64,000 nucleotides of DNA from the NCBI RefSeq assembly GCF_000308855.1, contig NZ_BAGM01000096.1, positions 62,001-126,000 on the forward strand, written 5' to 3'. Numbering within the stretch: the stretch's first letter is position 1; each line of letters starts with the position of its first letter. Origin of the DNA: Nocardia veterana NBRC 100344 (GTDB lineage: Bacteria > Actinomycetota > Actinomycetes > Mycobacteriales > Mycobacteriaceae). This document shows positions 1-8,707 of the stretch, piece after piece. The notes beneath the pieces were generated by a model. The model was not told the DNA's origin. It did no database searches and saw only the letters and a program-made list of their open reading frames with translations. A program made the translations under genes and the position numbers.

Positions 1-506
1 TCGGCGCGCAGGGCGGCCAGCCGGTCGGCAGGCACCCGGTCGGCCTTGTTGAGCACGATCAGATCGGCCAGCCGCAGATGGGTGACGAGTTCGGGATGCC
101 GGTCGCGGCTGTCGTCGAAATGTTCGGCGTCGACCACCTCGATCAGGCCGCCGTAGCGGATGCGGGGATTCTCGCTGCCGATCACCATGCGGATCAGGTT
201 GCGGGGTTCGGCCAGCCCGCTGGCCTCCACCACGATCACATCGATGCCGTGCCGCGGTTCGGCCAGCCGGGCGAACATCTCGTCGAGTTCGCCCACGTCG
301 ACGGCACAGCAGACACAGCCGTTGCCCAGCGAGACCATCGCGTCGACCTGGCCCGCGACCAACATCGCATCGATGTTGACCGCGCCGAAATCGTTGACCA
401 CCACTCCGATCCGGGCCTCCCGCCGCCGCAGCAGGTGGTTCAGCAGCGTGGTCTTTCCGGCCCCCAGAAATCCCGCGACCACCAGAACAGGTATGCGCCG
501 ATCCAT
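1..506 (-). CDS. CobW/ZNG1-family GTP-binding metallochaperone (C-terminus off the window)
   Basis: Only the first 168 residues are visible, because the gene runs off the left edge. They show a P-loop GFLGAGKTTLL at about residues 11-21, the metal-binding GCVCC motif about residue 65, and the NKAD guanine-specificity motif close to the window edge. These three in this order define the CobW/COG0523 GTPases, which hand metal ions (often zinc) to target proteins. The ATG at 506 is chosen because it leaves the usual short N-terminus before the P-loop. The metal and client protein cannot be told from this fragment, and the histidine-rich and C-terminal domains are missing. Confidence 0.9.
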   Translation of the reverse strand, partial: MDRRIPVLVVAGFLGAGKTTLLNHLLRRREARIGVVVNDFGAVNIDAMLVAGQVDAMVSLGNGCVCCAVDVGELDEMFARLAEPRHGIDVIVVEASGLAEPRNLIRMVIGSENPRIRYGGLIEVVDAEHFDDSRDRHPELVTHLRLADLIVLNKADRVPADRLAALRA

Positions 507-588
507 TCGGCCGAGCTTACCCAGGCGCGGACGCGCCGATGCCCGCCCCTTCGCGCGGGCGGGGCGGGCATCGACCGGGACGCTCGGG

Positions 589-2072
589 CTACTTACCGGG
601 CCCCAGGAGGGTGGAAACCAGGGTGTAGGCGAGATTCACCAATTCGGAGTTCAGCGCGCTCTCGTCCATGCCGAGCGATTTCGCCAGCGGAAGCAGCAGC
701 TGCATCGCCGTGGTGGCGAGTTCACCGGCCCCCGAACCCGTTCCGGGCTTGCTCTGCGTTCCCGTCCCGGCCTGGCCGGGTGCGGCCTGTCCGTGTGTAC
801 CCGGTGTGGTCGAGGTCCGCGGCGCCACCCCGGATGTGCTCGGATCGCTGTTCGAATACGTTCCCGGCGCGGTCCGGTACGTCGCATCCGGGGCGGTCGC
901 CGGATTCGACCCCGGCGTCGCCGGCGACGGTGCCGCCGGCCGGGTATCACCGGGAGCCGGGGCGCCGCGCAGGGCGTCGGTGGCCGAATGCGGTTGCGGA
1001 ACAGTCGAACCGGGCGCTGCGGCGGACGGCGGCGTCGCCCCTGGCGATGCCGGATTCTGCGGCACGCTCGGAGCGGAGTTCGCCGCCGCGCCCGGCACGG
1101 CACCGTCCGACGCACTCGGCAGCGAGTTCTGCCCCGCGCCAGGGGCGGGGTCGGCGGCGCGCTCGACGTGGAGTTCTGCGCCGCATTCGGCGCGGGCGAC
1201 TCGGGCGCGGGTACCGCTTGCGGCGCGCCCGCAGGGCTGTCGGCCGGCGTCGACGCGGCGGGCGAGGTACCCGGCGCCACCCCGATCAGATAGCCGACCA
1301 GCCCGGTCGTGATCGCGATCGCGTGTTTCAGCTGCCCGTCCGGCGTTTCCAGCAGCTTCGCGTCGTCGACGTTGGCGCCGTTGCCCATCTCGATGAATAC
1401 ATCGGGCACCTCGGTCAAGGCCGGACCCGCCACATCGGAGCGGGTCTGCAGGCCGTCGACCGCGCCGGCGTAGTTCGCCGGAGTGAACCCGGCCTGCACA
1501 TAGGCATCGCGGACCGACTTGGTGGCGGCCAGTCCGGGCCCGGACTGCGCCTGATTCGCCTTGACGTCCGGAATCGGCAGCTGCGGCACGATCAGGTGGA
1601 ATCCATGGTCCTGCTCGGGTGCGCCGTCGGCGTGGATGCTGACGGCCACGGCGGCACCCGAACGGTTGGCCGCGGCGGCACGTTCGTCGATGCAGCCGCC
1701 CCAGCCGGTGTCGTCCTGGCGGCTGAGCACGACGTGGGCGCCGAGCGCCTCCAACGACTGGCGCACGAGCTGCGCCACATTCCAGTTGACGGTGTGTTCG
1801 GCGATCCCGTTGCGAGTGGTCATCCCCGTGGTCTGGCACTCCTTGGTGCCGCCGCGGCCGTTGTCCACTTGCCGGTTCAGATCTTCGCTGTGGTTGGTGC
1901 CCTGATGGCCCGGGTCCAGAAATACCGTCTTACCGGCCAATTTCGTCGACATATCGGGATCTGCGGGTGCGGCCGGCGCGGCGAACGCGGCGGCGGGCAC
2001 CAGTACTCCCGCGGTGGTGCAGGCGGCGACGGCGAGCCTGAGTCCGGTCTTGATGATGCGTGGATGGTTCAT
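589..2072 (-). CDS. Secreted N-acetylmuramoyl-L-alanine amidase (Amidase_3), frame broken in the tail
   Basis: Peptidoglycan amidase that cleaves the bond between muramic acid and the stem peptide outside the cell. From the ATG at 2072 there is a signal peptide ending near AAAFAAPAAPAD. The Amidase_3 zinc site follows: DPGHQGTNH, a Glu in IAEHTVNWN, and SIHADGAP. After the catalytic domain (to about 1270) comes a Pro/Ala/Ser-rich tail and a short amphipathic end, AMQLLLPLAKSLGMDESAL. Catalytic domain and tail lie in different frames: near 1140-1160 the frame must slip by -1, and continuing in the catalytic frame gives implausible Arg-rich sequence to 651. This is a real frameshift, a one-base sequencing loss in a G/C run, or programmed slippage. 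An in-frame GTG at 2087 is an alternative start. Confidence 0.8.
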
Positions 2073-2803
2073 GTTCGGACGGCGCACCCGGGACGGGCAC
2101 GCCCCTCCCTTCCCACTAGTAACATCAAACCCAGTGGTTCACTGTGGCAACGGCAGTATCACATGGGCAAGCCTAGTTATCGAACCGTTACTGCTACTCC
2201 CCGGTCAGCTGCGTGTCGTTCACGCAGGATATCCAGGGCCGGAACCGGACGACCGGGAGACATGCCGGGCGATCCAGACATTTCGAAGCTAACTCACCTG
2301 TCGGTGGCGCGACACGATCACAGCACCGCGCGGAACAACCGGAAGGTTTGTGTCGGTGGCCACACTTACCGGCCCAACCATCGAATTCGACATCATTGCC
2401 CGAATGTCGCTACAACCCCCCGAACGGCCGCCGAGCCCACCGCTGTCCAGGCACTCAGCTCCCGATCCACACCGATGCTGAGACCGGAAAACGCCTGCGG
2501 TCGTTGAATTCTCAAACATAAGCCATGTTGCACGTGTGCTCGGCGCTGCAGTACCTTCCCTTCTCGCACCGGGGTCTGCAACGGCTCCGGCGCCGTCCCC
2601 GTGGGCCCGAGGGGATCCCGCGGGGACGTTTTCGAGGGTCATCGGACGCGCCGGTGATCCCGTTGTCGAATCTCCAGATATTTCGCCGATCCGGTCCGCC
2701 GCCCTCGCGATTCTGATAGACCAAGGCCCCGGAAGATGCGGGGATCTTCTCCGGCCGTCCGATAGTCGATCGACGGCCGCCGCATATTTCGAGGAGGACC
2801 GCC
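2073..2803. other. Intergenic region without a convincing gene
   Basis: About 730 bases between the divergent amidase and small secreted-protein genes. Several reading frames stay open by chance in the GC-rich parts, but none has a start with a ribosome site or protein-like composition. The stretch around 2110-2200 is richer in A+T than its surroundings and is the likeliest place for the amidase promoter. I cannot assign specific boxes. Confidence 0.4.
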
Positions 2804-3208
2804 GTGCGTGGACGCACGTTTGTGATCACCGGGGCCGTCGCGTCCGCGGTGACGATGCTCGGCGCCGGGCTCGCGGCCGCCGATCCGGCCACGAGCATCC
2901 CCGGCGACGGGCTGTACCGGGTCGGGATCGATATCGCGCCCGGCATCTATCAGTCCGCGGGACCGGCGGATCCGGCGCACGACTGTTCCTGGGAACGGCT
3001 GTGGAAGATTCCCGAGCCCAACGATCCGCCCGATCCGAACAGCGCCATCGTGGCCAGCGACCGTACCCACACCACACCGGTCCGGGTGCTGATCAAACCG
3101 TCGGATGTCGCCTTCGCGTCGGCCAACTGCGGCGGCTGGGTGATGATGCCGGCGCCGCCGCCGACCGGCTCCTACGGTCCCGGCGGATCGTTCGGTAGCG
3201 AGTACTGA
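2804..3208 (+). CDS. Small secreted protein of unknown function
   Basis: A 134-residue protein starting with GTG at 2804, chosen because a clear AGGAGG-like ribosome site lies about 8 bases upstream. The N-terminus is a typical signal peptide (positive residues, hydrophobic core, LGAGLAAADP cleavage region). The mature part has GDGLYRVGIDIAPGIYQS, a YxxGxDIxPGxY pattern seen in small exported actinobacterial proteins, two cysteines (HDCSW and ANCGG) that could form a disulfide, and a Pro/Gly-rich end. I recognise no enzyme motif. A hairpin follows the stop codon at once, so it is probably a single-gene transcript. Confidence 0.7.
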   Translation: MRGRTFVITGAVASAVTMLGAGLAAADPATSIPGDGLYRVGIDIAPGIYQSAGPADPAHDCSWERLWKIPEPNDPPDPNSAIVASDRTHTTPVRVLIKPSDVAFASANCGGWVMMPAPPPTGSYGPGGSFGSEY

Positions 3209-3217
3209 GCCGAGTCG

Positions 3218-3258
3218 ATCCGGCGCGGTGCACCCGCCACGGGTACGCCGCGCCGGAT
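3218..3258 (+). terminator. Hairpin terminator after the small secreted-protein gene
   Basis: Perfect 11-bp arms (ATCCGGCGCGG and its complement) separated by 19 bases, starting 10 bases after the stop codon at 3208. There is no U-tract, as is common for actinobacterial terminators. Confidence 0.5.
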
Positions 3259-3330
3259 TCGACGTGCCCTCCGCCGCCGGCCCCGGTGTTAATGTCCCGC
3301 TGAGAGCCGGCTGCGAGCGGAGGGGGTGCG

Positions 3331-4434
3331 ATGGCGCGATCGAGTCCGGTGCCGAGTCGGCGGCGGCTGGCCGACGGCCGCGAAATCATCTACTTCGACT
3401 CCGGCCCGGTTGCCCGCACCGCCACCGACACCCGGGAGCTCCCACCCACGAGCACGCATTCGCAGGCGCGATTCGACCCACTGCTGGGTGAATGGGTGGT
3501 AATCGCATCCCATCGGCAGAGCCGGACGTTCCTGCCGCCGGCCGATCTGTGCCCGCTGTGCCCGTCACGTCCCGGACATCCGACCGAGGTACCCGAATCC
3601 GACTATCAGGTCGTGGTCTTCGAGAACCGATTCCCCTCGCTGTCCGGCGATCGCGAGCAGCTGCCGGACCACGTGGAGGGATCGCCGGAGACCCTGTTGC
3701 GCAACGGTTTCGGTCGCTGCGAGGTGGTGTGTTTCACCAGCGAGCACGACAGTTCGTTCGACCGGCTCGATCCGGATCGGGCTCGGCTGGTGGTGGATGT
3801 GTGGGCCCAGCGCAGTGCCGAACTCCGGGAGATGGACGGCGTCGCCCAGGTGTTCTGCTTCGAGAACCACGGCGAGGAGATCGGGGTCACGCTGTCGCAC
3901 CCGCACGGTCAGATCTATGCCTACCCGTTCGCGACGCCCCGCGCGGTCCGGATCGCCGCCAACGCCGCCCGCCACCGAAAGGCGCACGGCAGCAATCTCT
4001 TCGGTGATCTGCTGGGCGCAGAACGCGCCGCCGGTCTCCGCGTGGTCGCCGCCAACGAGGAATGGACCGCCTTCGTTCCACCGTTCGCACGCTGGCCCTA
4101 CGAGGTCCAGCTGTACCCGCATCGGCGGGTCACCGATATCCCGGAACTCGACGATGCGCAGCGCGACGCGTTCGCCCGGCTGTATCTCGATGTCCTGGGT
4201 CGCTTCGCCCAGCGCTTCGACACCCCGATGCCCTACGTCGCCGCCTGGAATCAGGCACCGGGACCGAAATCCGGTGTGCCCGGCGATGATTGGTGGCTCC
4301 ACCTGCAACTGTTCTCGATCCGGCGAACCGCGGACAAGGTGAAGTACCTGGCCGGCTCGGAATCCGGGATGAACGTCTTCATCAGCGACACCACACCGGA
4401 GACGGTGGCCGCGGAGCTGCGGGAGGTGCGATGA
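3331..4434 (+). CDS. galT: Galactose-1-phosphate uridylyltransferase
   Basis: Leloir-pathway enzyme that exchanges UMP between UDP-glucose and galactose-1-phosphate. The 367-residue product has the zinc-site pair CPLC near residue 73, the active-site HPHGQIYAYPF near residue 190 (the middle His carries the UMP), and the FENRFPSLSGD and EWTAFVPPFARWPYE segments typical of GalT. The ATG at 3331 follows a GGAGGGGG ribosome site. The stop codon overlaps the galK start (ATGA), so the two are translationally coupled. No galE is visible nearby. Confidence 0.96.
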   Translation: MARSSPVPSRRRLADGREIIYFDSGPVARTATDTRELPPTSTHSQARFDPLLGEWVVIASHRQSRTFLPPADLCPLCPSRPGHPTEVPESDYQVVVFENRFPSLSGDREQLPDHVEGSPETLLRNGFGRCEVVCFTSEHDSSFDRLDPDRARLVVDVWAQRSAELREMDGVAQVFCFENHGEEIGVTLSHPHGQIYAYPFATPRAVRIAANAARHRKAHGSNLFGDLLGAERAAGLRVVAANEEWTAFVPPFARWPYEVQLYPHRRVTDIPELDDAQRDAFARLYLDVLGRFAQRFDTPMPYVAAWNQAPGPKSGVPGDDWWLHLQLFSIRRTADKVKYLAGSESGMNVFISDTTPETVAAELREVR

Positions 4435-5540
4435 ATCCGCGAGCGCAGCAAGGGGTTTGGGTAGCGCCCGGGCGGGTCAACATCATCGGCGAGCACACCG
4501 ACTACAACGGCGGTTATGCGCTGCCGATCGCTCTCCCCCAGGTCGTCACGTGCAGGGCCACTGTCACCGACGACGGGTTCGTCCGGGTCGGCTCCGCCCA
4601 GCATGCCGGGGAGACGGTGTGCGAGCCCATCGACGATCTCGCCGAGTCCGCGGTCCGCGGATGGGCGCGATATCCGCTCGGCGTGGTGCACGAATTCCGC
4701 CGCCGCGGGCACGACCTGCCCGGCGTCGTGCTGGAGATCGACGGCGCGGTCCCCGTCGGCGCCGGCCTCTCCTCGTCGGCAGCCCTGGAATGCGCGGTCG
4801 CCCTCGCCCTTCGCGATCTGTTCGGTCTCGATGTCGACCGCACCGAACTGATCGATATCGGCCGGGCCGCGGAGAATTCGTATGTCGGGGCGGCGACCGG
4901 CACGCTCGATCAGTCCGCCGCCCTACTGTGCACCGCCGGACATGCGCTGTTCCTCGACTTCGCGTCGGGCGCGTCGGCGCAGGTGCCGTTCGATCCGGCC
5001 GGCGCGGGACTGCGTCTACTGGTCGCCGATACCGGCAGCCCGCATCGGCTGGCAGACGGCGAATACGGCCGCCGCCGCAGCGAATGTGAGGCGGCGGCCC
5101 GGGAACTCGGCGTCGCCTCCCTGCGCATGCTCACCGATCCCGACCAGGTGCGGCGGCTGGCGGACCCGGTGCTGCGGCGGCGCGCCCGCCACGTGATCAC
5201 CGAGAACGCCCGCGTGCTGACCGTGGTCGAGCTGCTGCGTGCCGGACGCGACCCCCGGGCGATCGGACCGTTGCTCACCGCTGCGCACGGCTCGCTGCGC
5301 GACGATTTCGACGTGTCCACACCGGAATTGGATGCGGCGGTCGCCGCCGCGCTCGACGCCGGCGCCCACGGCGCCCGCCTGGTGGGCGGCGGATTCGGCG
5401 GCAGCATCATCGCACTCGTCAAGGCGGTGGACACCGAGTCGATCGAGGCGGCCATCCGGCGACGCTTCAGCAGCGCGGGTTTCGCCGAGCCACGGTTCTT
5501 CCACGCGGCCCCATCCGCGGGGGCGCGCCGGATTTCCTGA
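4431..5540 (+). CDS. galK: Galactokinase
   Basis: Phosphorylates galactose at C1, the step before GalT. It is a 369-residue GHMP kinase. The galactokinase signature GRVNIIGEHTDYNGGYALP lies near the N-terminus, the ATP-binding PVGAGLSSSAALE near residue 105, and GGGFGGSIIALV near the C-terminus. The ATG at 4431 is chosen over upstream in-frame starts because it lies in the ATGA overlap with galT and because galactokinases begin just before the substrate motif. The protein is shorter at its N-terminus than the enterobacterial enzyme, as usual in actinobacteria. Confidence 0.96.
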   Translation: MNPRAQQGVWVAPGRVNIIGEHTDYNGGYALPIALPQVVTCRATVTDDGFVRVGSAQHAGETVCEPIDDLAESAVRGWARYPLGVVHEFRRRGHDLPGVVLEIDGAVPVGAGLSSSAALECAVALALRDLFGLDVDRTELIDIGRAAENSYVGAATGTLDQSAALLCTAGHALFLDFASGASAQVPFDPAGAGLRLLVADTGSPHRLADGEYGRRRSECEAAARELGVASLRMLTDPDQVRRLADPVLRRRARHVITENARVLTVVELLRAGRDPRAIGPLLTAAHGSLRDDFDVSTPELDAAVAAALDAGAHGARLVGGGFGGSIIALVKAVDTESIEAAIRRRFSSAGFAEPRFFHAAPSAGARRIS

Positions 5541-5574
5541 CCGGATGTGCCGGTCCGGGCTAGGGTCGGGTGCC

Positions 5575-6324
5575 ATGATCAGGCGCAGAATCCTCATCAC
5601 CGGTGCCAGCTCGGGACTGGGCGCCGAGATGGCCCGGCAATTCGCCGCCCGAGGTCGGGATCTGGCCCTGTGCGCGCGGCGCGAGGACAAACTGCTGGCA
5701 TTGCGCGAGCAGCTGCAAGCGGACCGTCCCGACATCCGGATTTCGGTGCGCGCGCTGGACGTCGACGACCACGGCGCGGTCGAGCGGGTCTTCGGCGAAT
5801 TCCGCGACGAATTCGGTGGACTCGATCGCGTGATCGTCAACGCCGGCCTGGGTAAGGGCGCACCGCTGGGCACCGACCGGGCCGACGCGAACATCGCCAC
5901 CGCGACAACGAATTTCGTCGGCGCGTTGGCGCAGGCCGAGGCGGCCTTGGCGATCTTCCGCGTCCAACGAGCCGGACACCTGGTGCTGATCTCATCGATG
6001 AGCGCCGTACGCGGCCTGCCCGGCAAGAAGGCCGCCTACTCGGCGAGCAAGGCCGGATTATCCGCGCTCGGTGAAGGATTGGCGATCGAGCTGCGCGACA
6101 GTCCGATCGCCGTGACCACGGTGCAGCCCGGTTTCATCGCCACCGAGATGTCGGCCCGGGCCGACGACGCGCGCCTGGTGGTTCCGCTCGAACGCGGTGT
6201 CGCCGCGATGGTCGCGGCGATCGAGGCCGAACCGGTCCGCGCGTGTGTGCCGCAATGGCCTTGGCGCGCACTGAACCTCGTGCTGCCGCGGCTACCGCGG
6301 GCGGTCGTGGCCCGGCTGGGCTGA
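5575..6324 (+). CDS. Short-chain dehydrogenase/reductase
   Basis: A 249-residue classical SDR with the TGASSGLG dinucleotide-binding loop at residues 8-15, an NAGLG segment after the fourth beta strand, catalytic SSMS, and YSASK (Tyr and Lys of the catalytic triad). ATG 5575 gives a start just before the first beta strand. It lies 34 bases after galK in the same direction, so it may share that transcript, but nothing links it to galactose. The substrate is unknown. Confidence 0.85.
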   Translation: MIRRRILITGASSGLGAEMARQFAARGRDLALCARREDKLLALREQLQADRPDIRISVRALDVDDHGAVERVFGEFRDEFGGLDRVIVNAGLGKGAPLGTDRADANIATATTNFVGALAQAEAALAIFRVQRAGHLVLISSMSAVRGLPGKKAAYSASKAGLSALGEGLAIELRDSPIAVTTVQPGFIATEMSARADDARLVVPLERGVAAMVAAIEAEPVRACVPQWPWRALNLVLPRLPRAVVARLG

Positions 6325-6530
6325 CCCGGCACACGCGATATACCTGCCCCGAAGGGCTGTCGGGCCGATCCGCCGGCCGGCGTCGAGATCCGGGTCGGTG
6401 GCGATACCGCCGCGACGCTGGTGCGCATACTGCCGGTGACGCTGATGGGCCTGGTGGCCGGCGCGTCCGGCGGAAACCGTTACCCCACAGGTAATGGACT
6501 CCGCGCGGCGGTCCGGGCAAGCTCGACGAC

Positions 6531-6932
6531 ATGATCGATACCGAGGGAACCCAGCTGTTCCACAGCACCATGCCGTTCACCGAGAAGCTCGGCATCGAGG
6601 TGCTCGAGCACGGCCCGAAACTGGTTCGCAGCCGGATCGCATGGGACGAAAGCCTGTGCACGCTGGGCGGAGTGCTGCACGGCGGCGTGCTGATGTCGCT
6701 GGCCGACGCCACGGGCGCGGTGTGCGCGTTCCTCAATCTGCCCGAGGGCAAACAGGGCACCACGACCGTGGAGTCCAAGACCAACTTCCTGCGGGCCGTG
6801 CGGTCCGGCTACGCGGTGGCCTCGGCGACGCCGCTGCACACCGGGCGCAGCTTCATCGTGGTGGAGACCGAAATTCACGACGAGGCGGGCAAACTCGTCG
6901 GGAAGGTGACCCAGACACAGGCGGTGTTGTGA
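6531..6932 (+). CDS. PaaI-family hotdog-fold thioesterase
   Basis: A 133-residue single hotdog domain. The segment LGGVLHGGVLMSLADATGA contains the HGG motif of the PaaI/YdiI acyl-CoA thioesterases, followed by TTVESKTNFLRAV, the strand that lines the active site in this family. It likely hydrolyses a small or aromatic acyl-CoA. The stop codon abuts the stop of the leftward oxidoreductase gene with no gap (TGATCA), so the two genes are tail to tail. Confidence 0.85.
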   Translation: MIDTEGTQLFHSTMPFTEKLGIEVLEHGPKLVRSRIAWDESLCTLGGVLHGGVLMSLADATGAVCAFLNLPEGKQGTTTVESKTNFLRAVRSGYAVASATPLHTGRSFIVVETEIHDEAGKLVGKVTQTQAVL

Positions 6933-7859
6933 TCAGCCGCCGGTGATGGCGACCGCCATCCGCCCGGTGTTGCGGCGGGTGGCGACCAGGTCGACGACCT
7001 CGTCGAGTCGCGACCAGTCCCGCACCTGCACCTGCGGCCGGATCGCGCTGTCTGCCAACAGCTTCCACAATTCGGACCGATAGCTCTCGATCACCTCCGG
7101 TTGGGTCCGCGACACCAGGCCGATCGAGAATCCGGTGACGGTGCGCAACCGGCCCAGCAGAGTCGAGGTATCGACCGCGCCGCCACCGGCGCTGAACGCG
7201 ACCAGGATGCCGCGGGGAGCGAGCACATCCACTGCCCGCTGCACCGATTCACCGCCGACCCCGTCGAGCACGACATCGACGTCGCCCGGCCACGGATCGT
7301 GGTAGGTCAGTACGGAATCCGCGCCACACCCGCGTGCGAAGTCGAATTTGGCGGTGGTGCCGACCGCGGCGTACACCTGCGCGGCGCCCGCTGCCCGCGC
7401 GAGCTGTAGCGCCAGATGTCCGACGCCGCTCGCGGCGCCGGTGATCAGCACCGATTTTCCGGCCACCGATCCGGCGGCCCGCAGCGCGCCCATCGCCACC
7501 AGGCCGCCGCGCACCACGGCCAGCGCGTCGGCCGCGCCCACCCCCTCCGGAATCGCCGTGACCATCGCCGGTGCGGCACAGACGTATTCGGCGTACAGCG
7601 AGTCGAACACCACCCCGCCCACTCGGACGCCGAGCCACGACCCGTCGGCACCCGCACCGACGGCGACCACCGTGCCGATCAATTCACCACCCGGGTTCGG
7701 CGGCACGTCCGCGCGCAACATCCGCACCAGACCGAGACCCACCCCGGCCAATTCGGTACGGACCAGCAATTGCCCCGGCCCCGGTTCCGGCCGGGCGACC
7801 TCGGCGGCGACGGGACGAGCGGTACCGGCGGCCCGGGGTGAGAACTGAATTGCGCGCAC
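6933..7859 (-). CDS. Zinc-independent MDR-family quinone/alkene oxidoreductase
   Basis: A 308-residue medium-chain reductase with an N-terminal GroES-like domain (PEPGPGQLLVRTELAG; PNPGGELIGTVVAVG) and a Rossmann domain with ITGAASGVGHLALQLAR. The cysteine/histidine zinc ligands of alcohol dehydrogenases are absent, which points to the quinone-oxidoreductase branch using NADPH. The GTG at 7859 (V-R-A-I-Q-F) is chosen because this is the canonical N-terminus of the family. It diverges from the TetR gene at 8065 with a palindrome between them, so it is a probable target of that regulator. Confidence 0.85.
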   Translation of the reverse strand: MRAIQFSPRAAGTARPVAAEVARPEPGPGQLLVRTELAGVGLGLVRMLRADVPPNPGGELIGTVVAVGAGADGSWLGVRVGGVVFDSLYAEYVCAAPAMVTAIPEGVGAADALAVVRGGLVAMGALRAAGSVAGKSVLITGAASGVGHLALQLARAAGAAQVYAAVGTTAKFDFARGCGADSVLTYHDPWPGDVDVVLDGVGGESVQRAVDVLAPRGILVAFSAGGGAVDTSTLLGRLRTVTGFSIGLVSRTQPEVIESYRSELWKLLADSAIRPQVQVRDWSRLDEVVDLVATRRNTGRMAVAITGG

Positions 7860-7986
7860 TGGCAGCTTCTTTCGACTGGGCGGCCTCTGGACCGCCGATC
7901 TTCCGGACGGCGAGCGGGTGGCCGGCGTCCGCCGGCCACCCGACGATTCAGCAGCTGTTACGGGGCAGCATCCCAACCTCCTTATT

Positions 7987-8003
7987 TTTACTACGGGAGT
8001 AAA
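7987..8003. promoter_or_regulatory. Candidate operator of the adjacent TetR regulator
   Basis: TTTACT-N5-AGTAAA, perfect 6-bp arms around ACGGG, in the AT-rich gap between the divergent oxidoreductase and TetR genes. A further AT-rich segment at 8033-8045 may hold the TetR promoter. The position and symmetry fit an autoregulatory TetR operator; binding is inferred. Confidence 0.5.
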
Positions 8004-8064
8004 TTTATGTCCGTACGATCCGATACGTCAAGACTATATTTACGACGAGGGTAAGATTCTCGGC

Positions 8065-8694
8065 ATGCCAGCAACCGCGTCCGGGCTTCGCGAAACCAAG
8101 AAGCAACAGACCCGCCAGGAAATCTCCGATGCGGCCACTCGGCTGTTCATCGAGCACGGGTTCGAATCGACCACGATCGCCGAGATCGCCGCGGCCGCCC
8201 GCGTAGCGAAGAAGACGGTCACCAACTACTTCCCGCGCAAGGAGGATCTGGCGCTCGACCACCACGCGCAGTTCGTCGGCGTTCTCGCCGAGGCGGCCGG
8301 CGCGCGGGCGCCGGGGGAATCGGTGCTGACCGCGCTGCGGAACCGATTCCGGTGCGGTGCCGACACGTACGCCGCCGACATGGGTTTCTCGGGCCCCGAA
8401 TTCAGCCGCATGCTCGCCGAGAGTCCCACCCTCACCGCTCGGCTGCGCGAGCTCCACGAACTGCGCGAAGCCGCGCTGGCCGAGGTCCTGCCCGGCGACG
8501 AACTACGGCGCCGGGCCTGCGCGGCGCAGTTCGGTGCGGTATTCCGGTTGTTGTTTCAGCGCGTCCAGGAGCTACAGCTCGCGGGGCTACCGCGACGACG
8601 CGTCGCGACGACGGCGGTCGCCGAGGCCGAACAGATCTTCGATCTGCTGAAACCGGCCTTCGGCGACTACGGGGTGGCGAGCCCGACCGGGTAG
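8065..8694 (+). CDS. TetR-family transcriptional regulator
   Basis: A 209-residue repressor. The N-terminal helix-turn-helix domain reads ISDAATRLFIEHGFESTTIAEI followed by AARVAKKTVTNYFPRKEDL, the TetR recognition helix region. The remaining helical part would bind a ligand. The ATG at 8065 is chosen over the open frame upstream because the HTH domain then starts at a normal distance and the upstream region carries the operator. It probably controls itself and the divergent MDR oxidoreductase. Confidence 0.88.
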   Translation: MPATASGLRETKKQQTRQEISDAATRLFIEHGFESTTIAEIAAAARVAKKTVTNYFPRKEDLALDHHAQFVGVLAEAAGARAPGESVLTALRNRFRCGADTYAADMGFSGPEFSRMLAESPTLTARLRELHELREAALAEVLPGDELRRRACAAQFGAVFRLLFQRVQELQLAGLPRRRVATTAVAEAEQIFDLLKPAFGDYGVASPTG

Positions 8695-8707
8695 CACCGG
8701 GCTCGAT

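Noticed and set aside
78..2507. Long rightward open frame of 809 codons over the CobW and amidase genes
   Set aside because: It is antisense to two genes with clear family motifs, has shadow composition (His/Arg/Gly/Ala-rich) and no ribosome site.
2289..2642. Leftward open frame of 117 codons in the first intergenic region
   Set aside because: No ribosome site, no motif, and low-complexity composition expected of random GC-rich DNA.
3565..4308. Leftward open frame of 247 codons opposite galT
   Set aside because: Antisense shadow of a well-conserved gene; no start signal.
6325..6530. Protein-like stretch (VEIRVGGDTAATLVRILPVT) between the SDR and the thioesterase
   Set aside because: No start codon or ribosome site in that frame; perhaps a decayed gene fragment, but too short to support.
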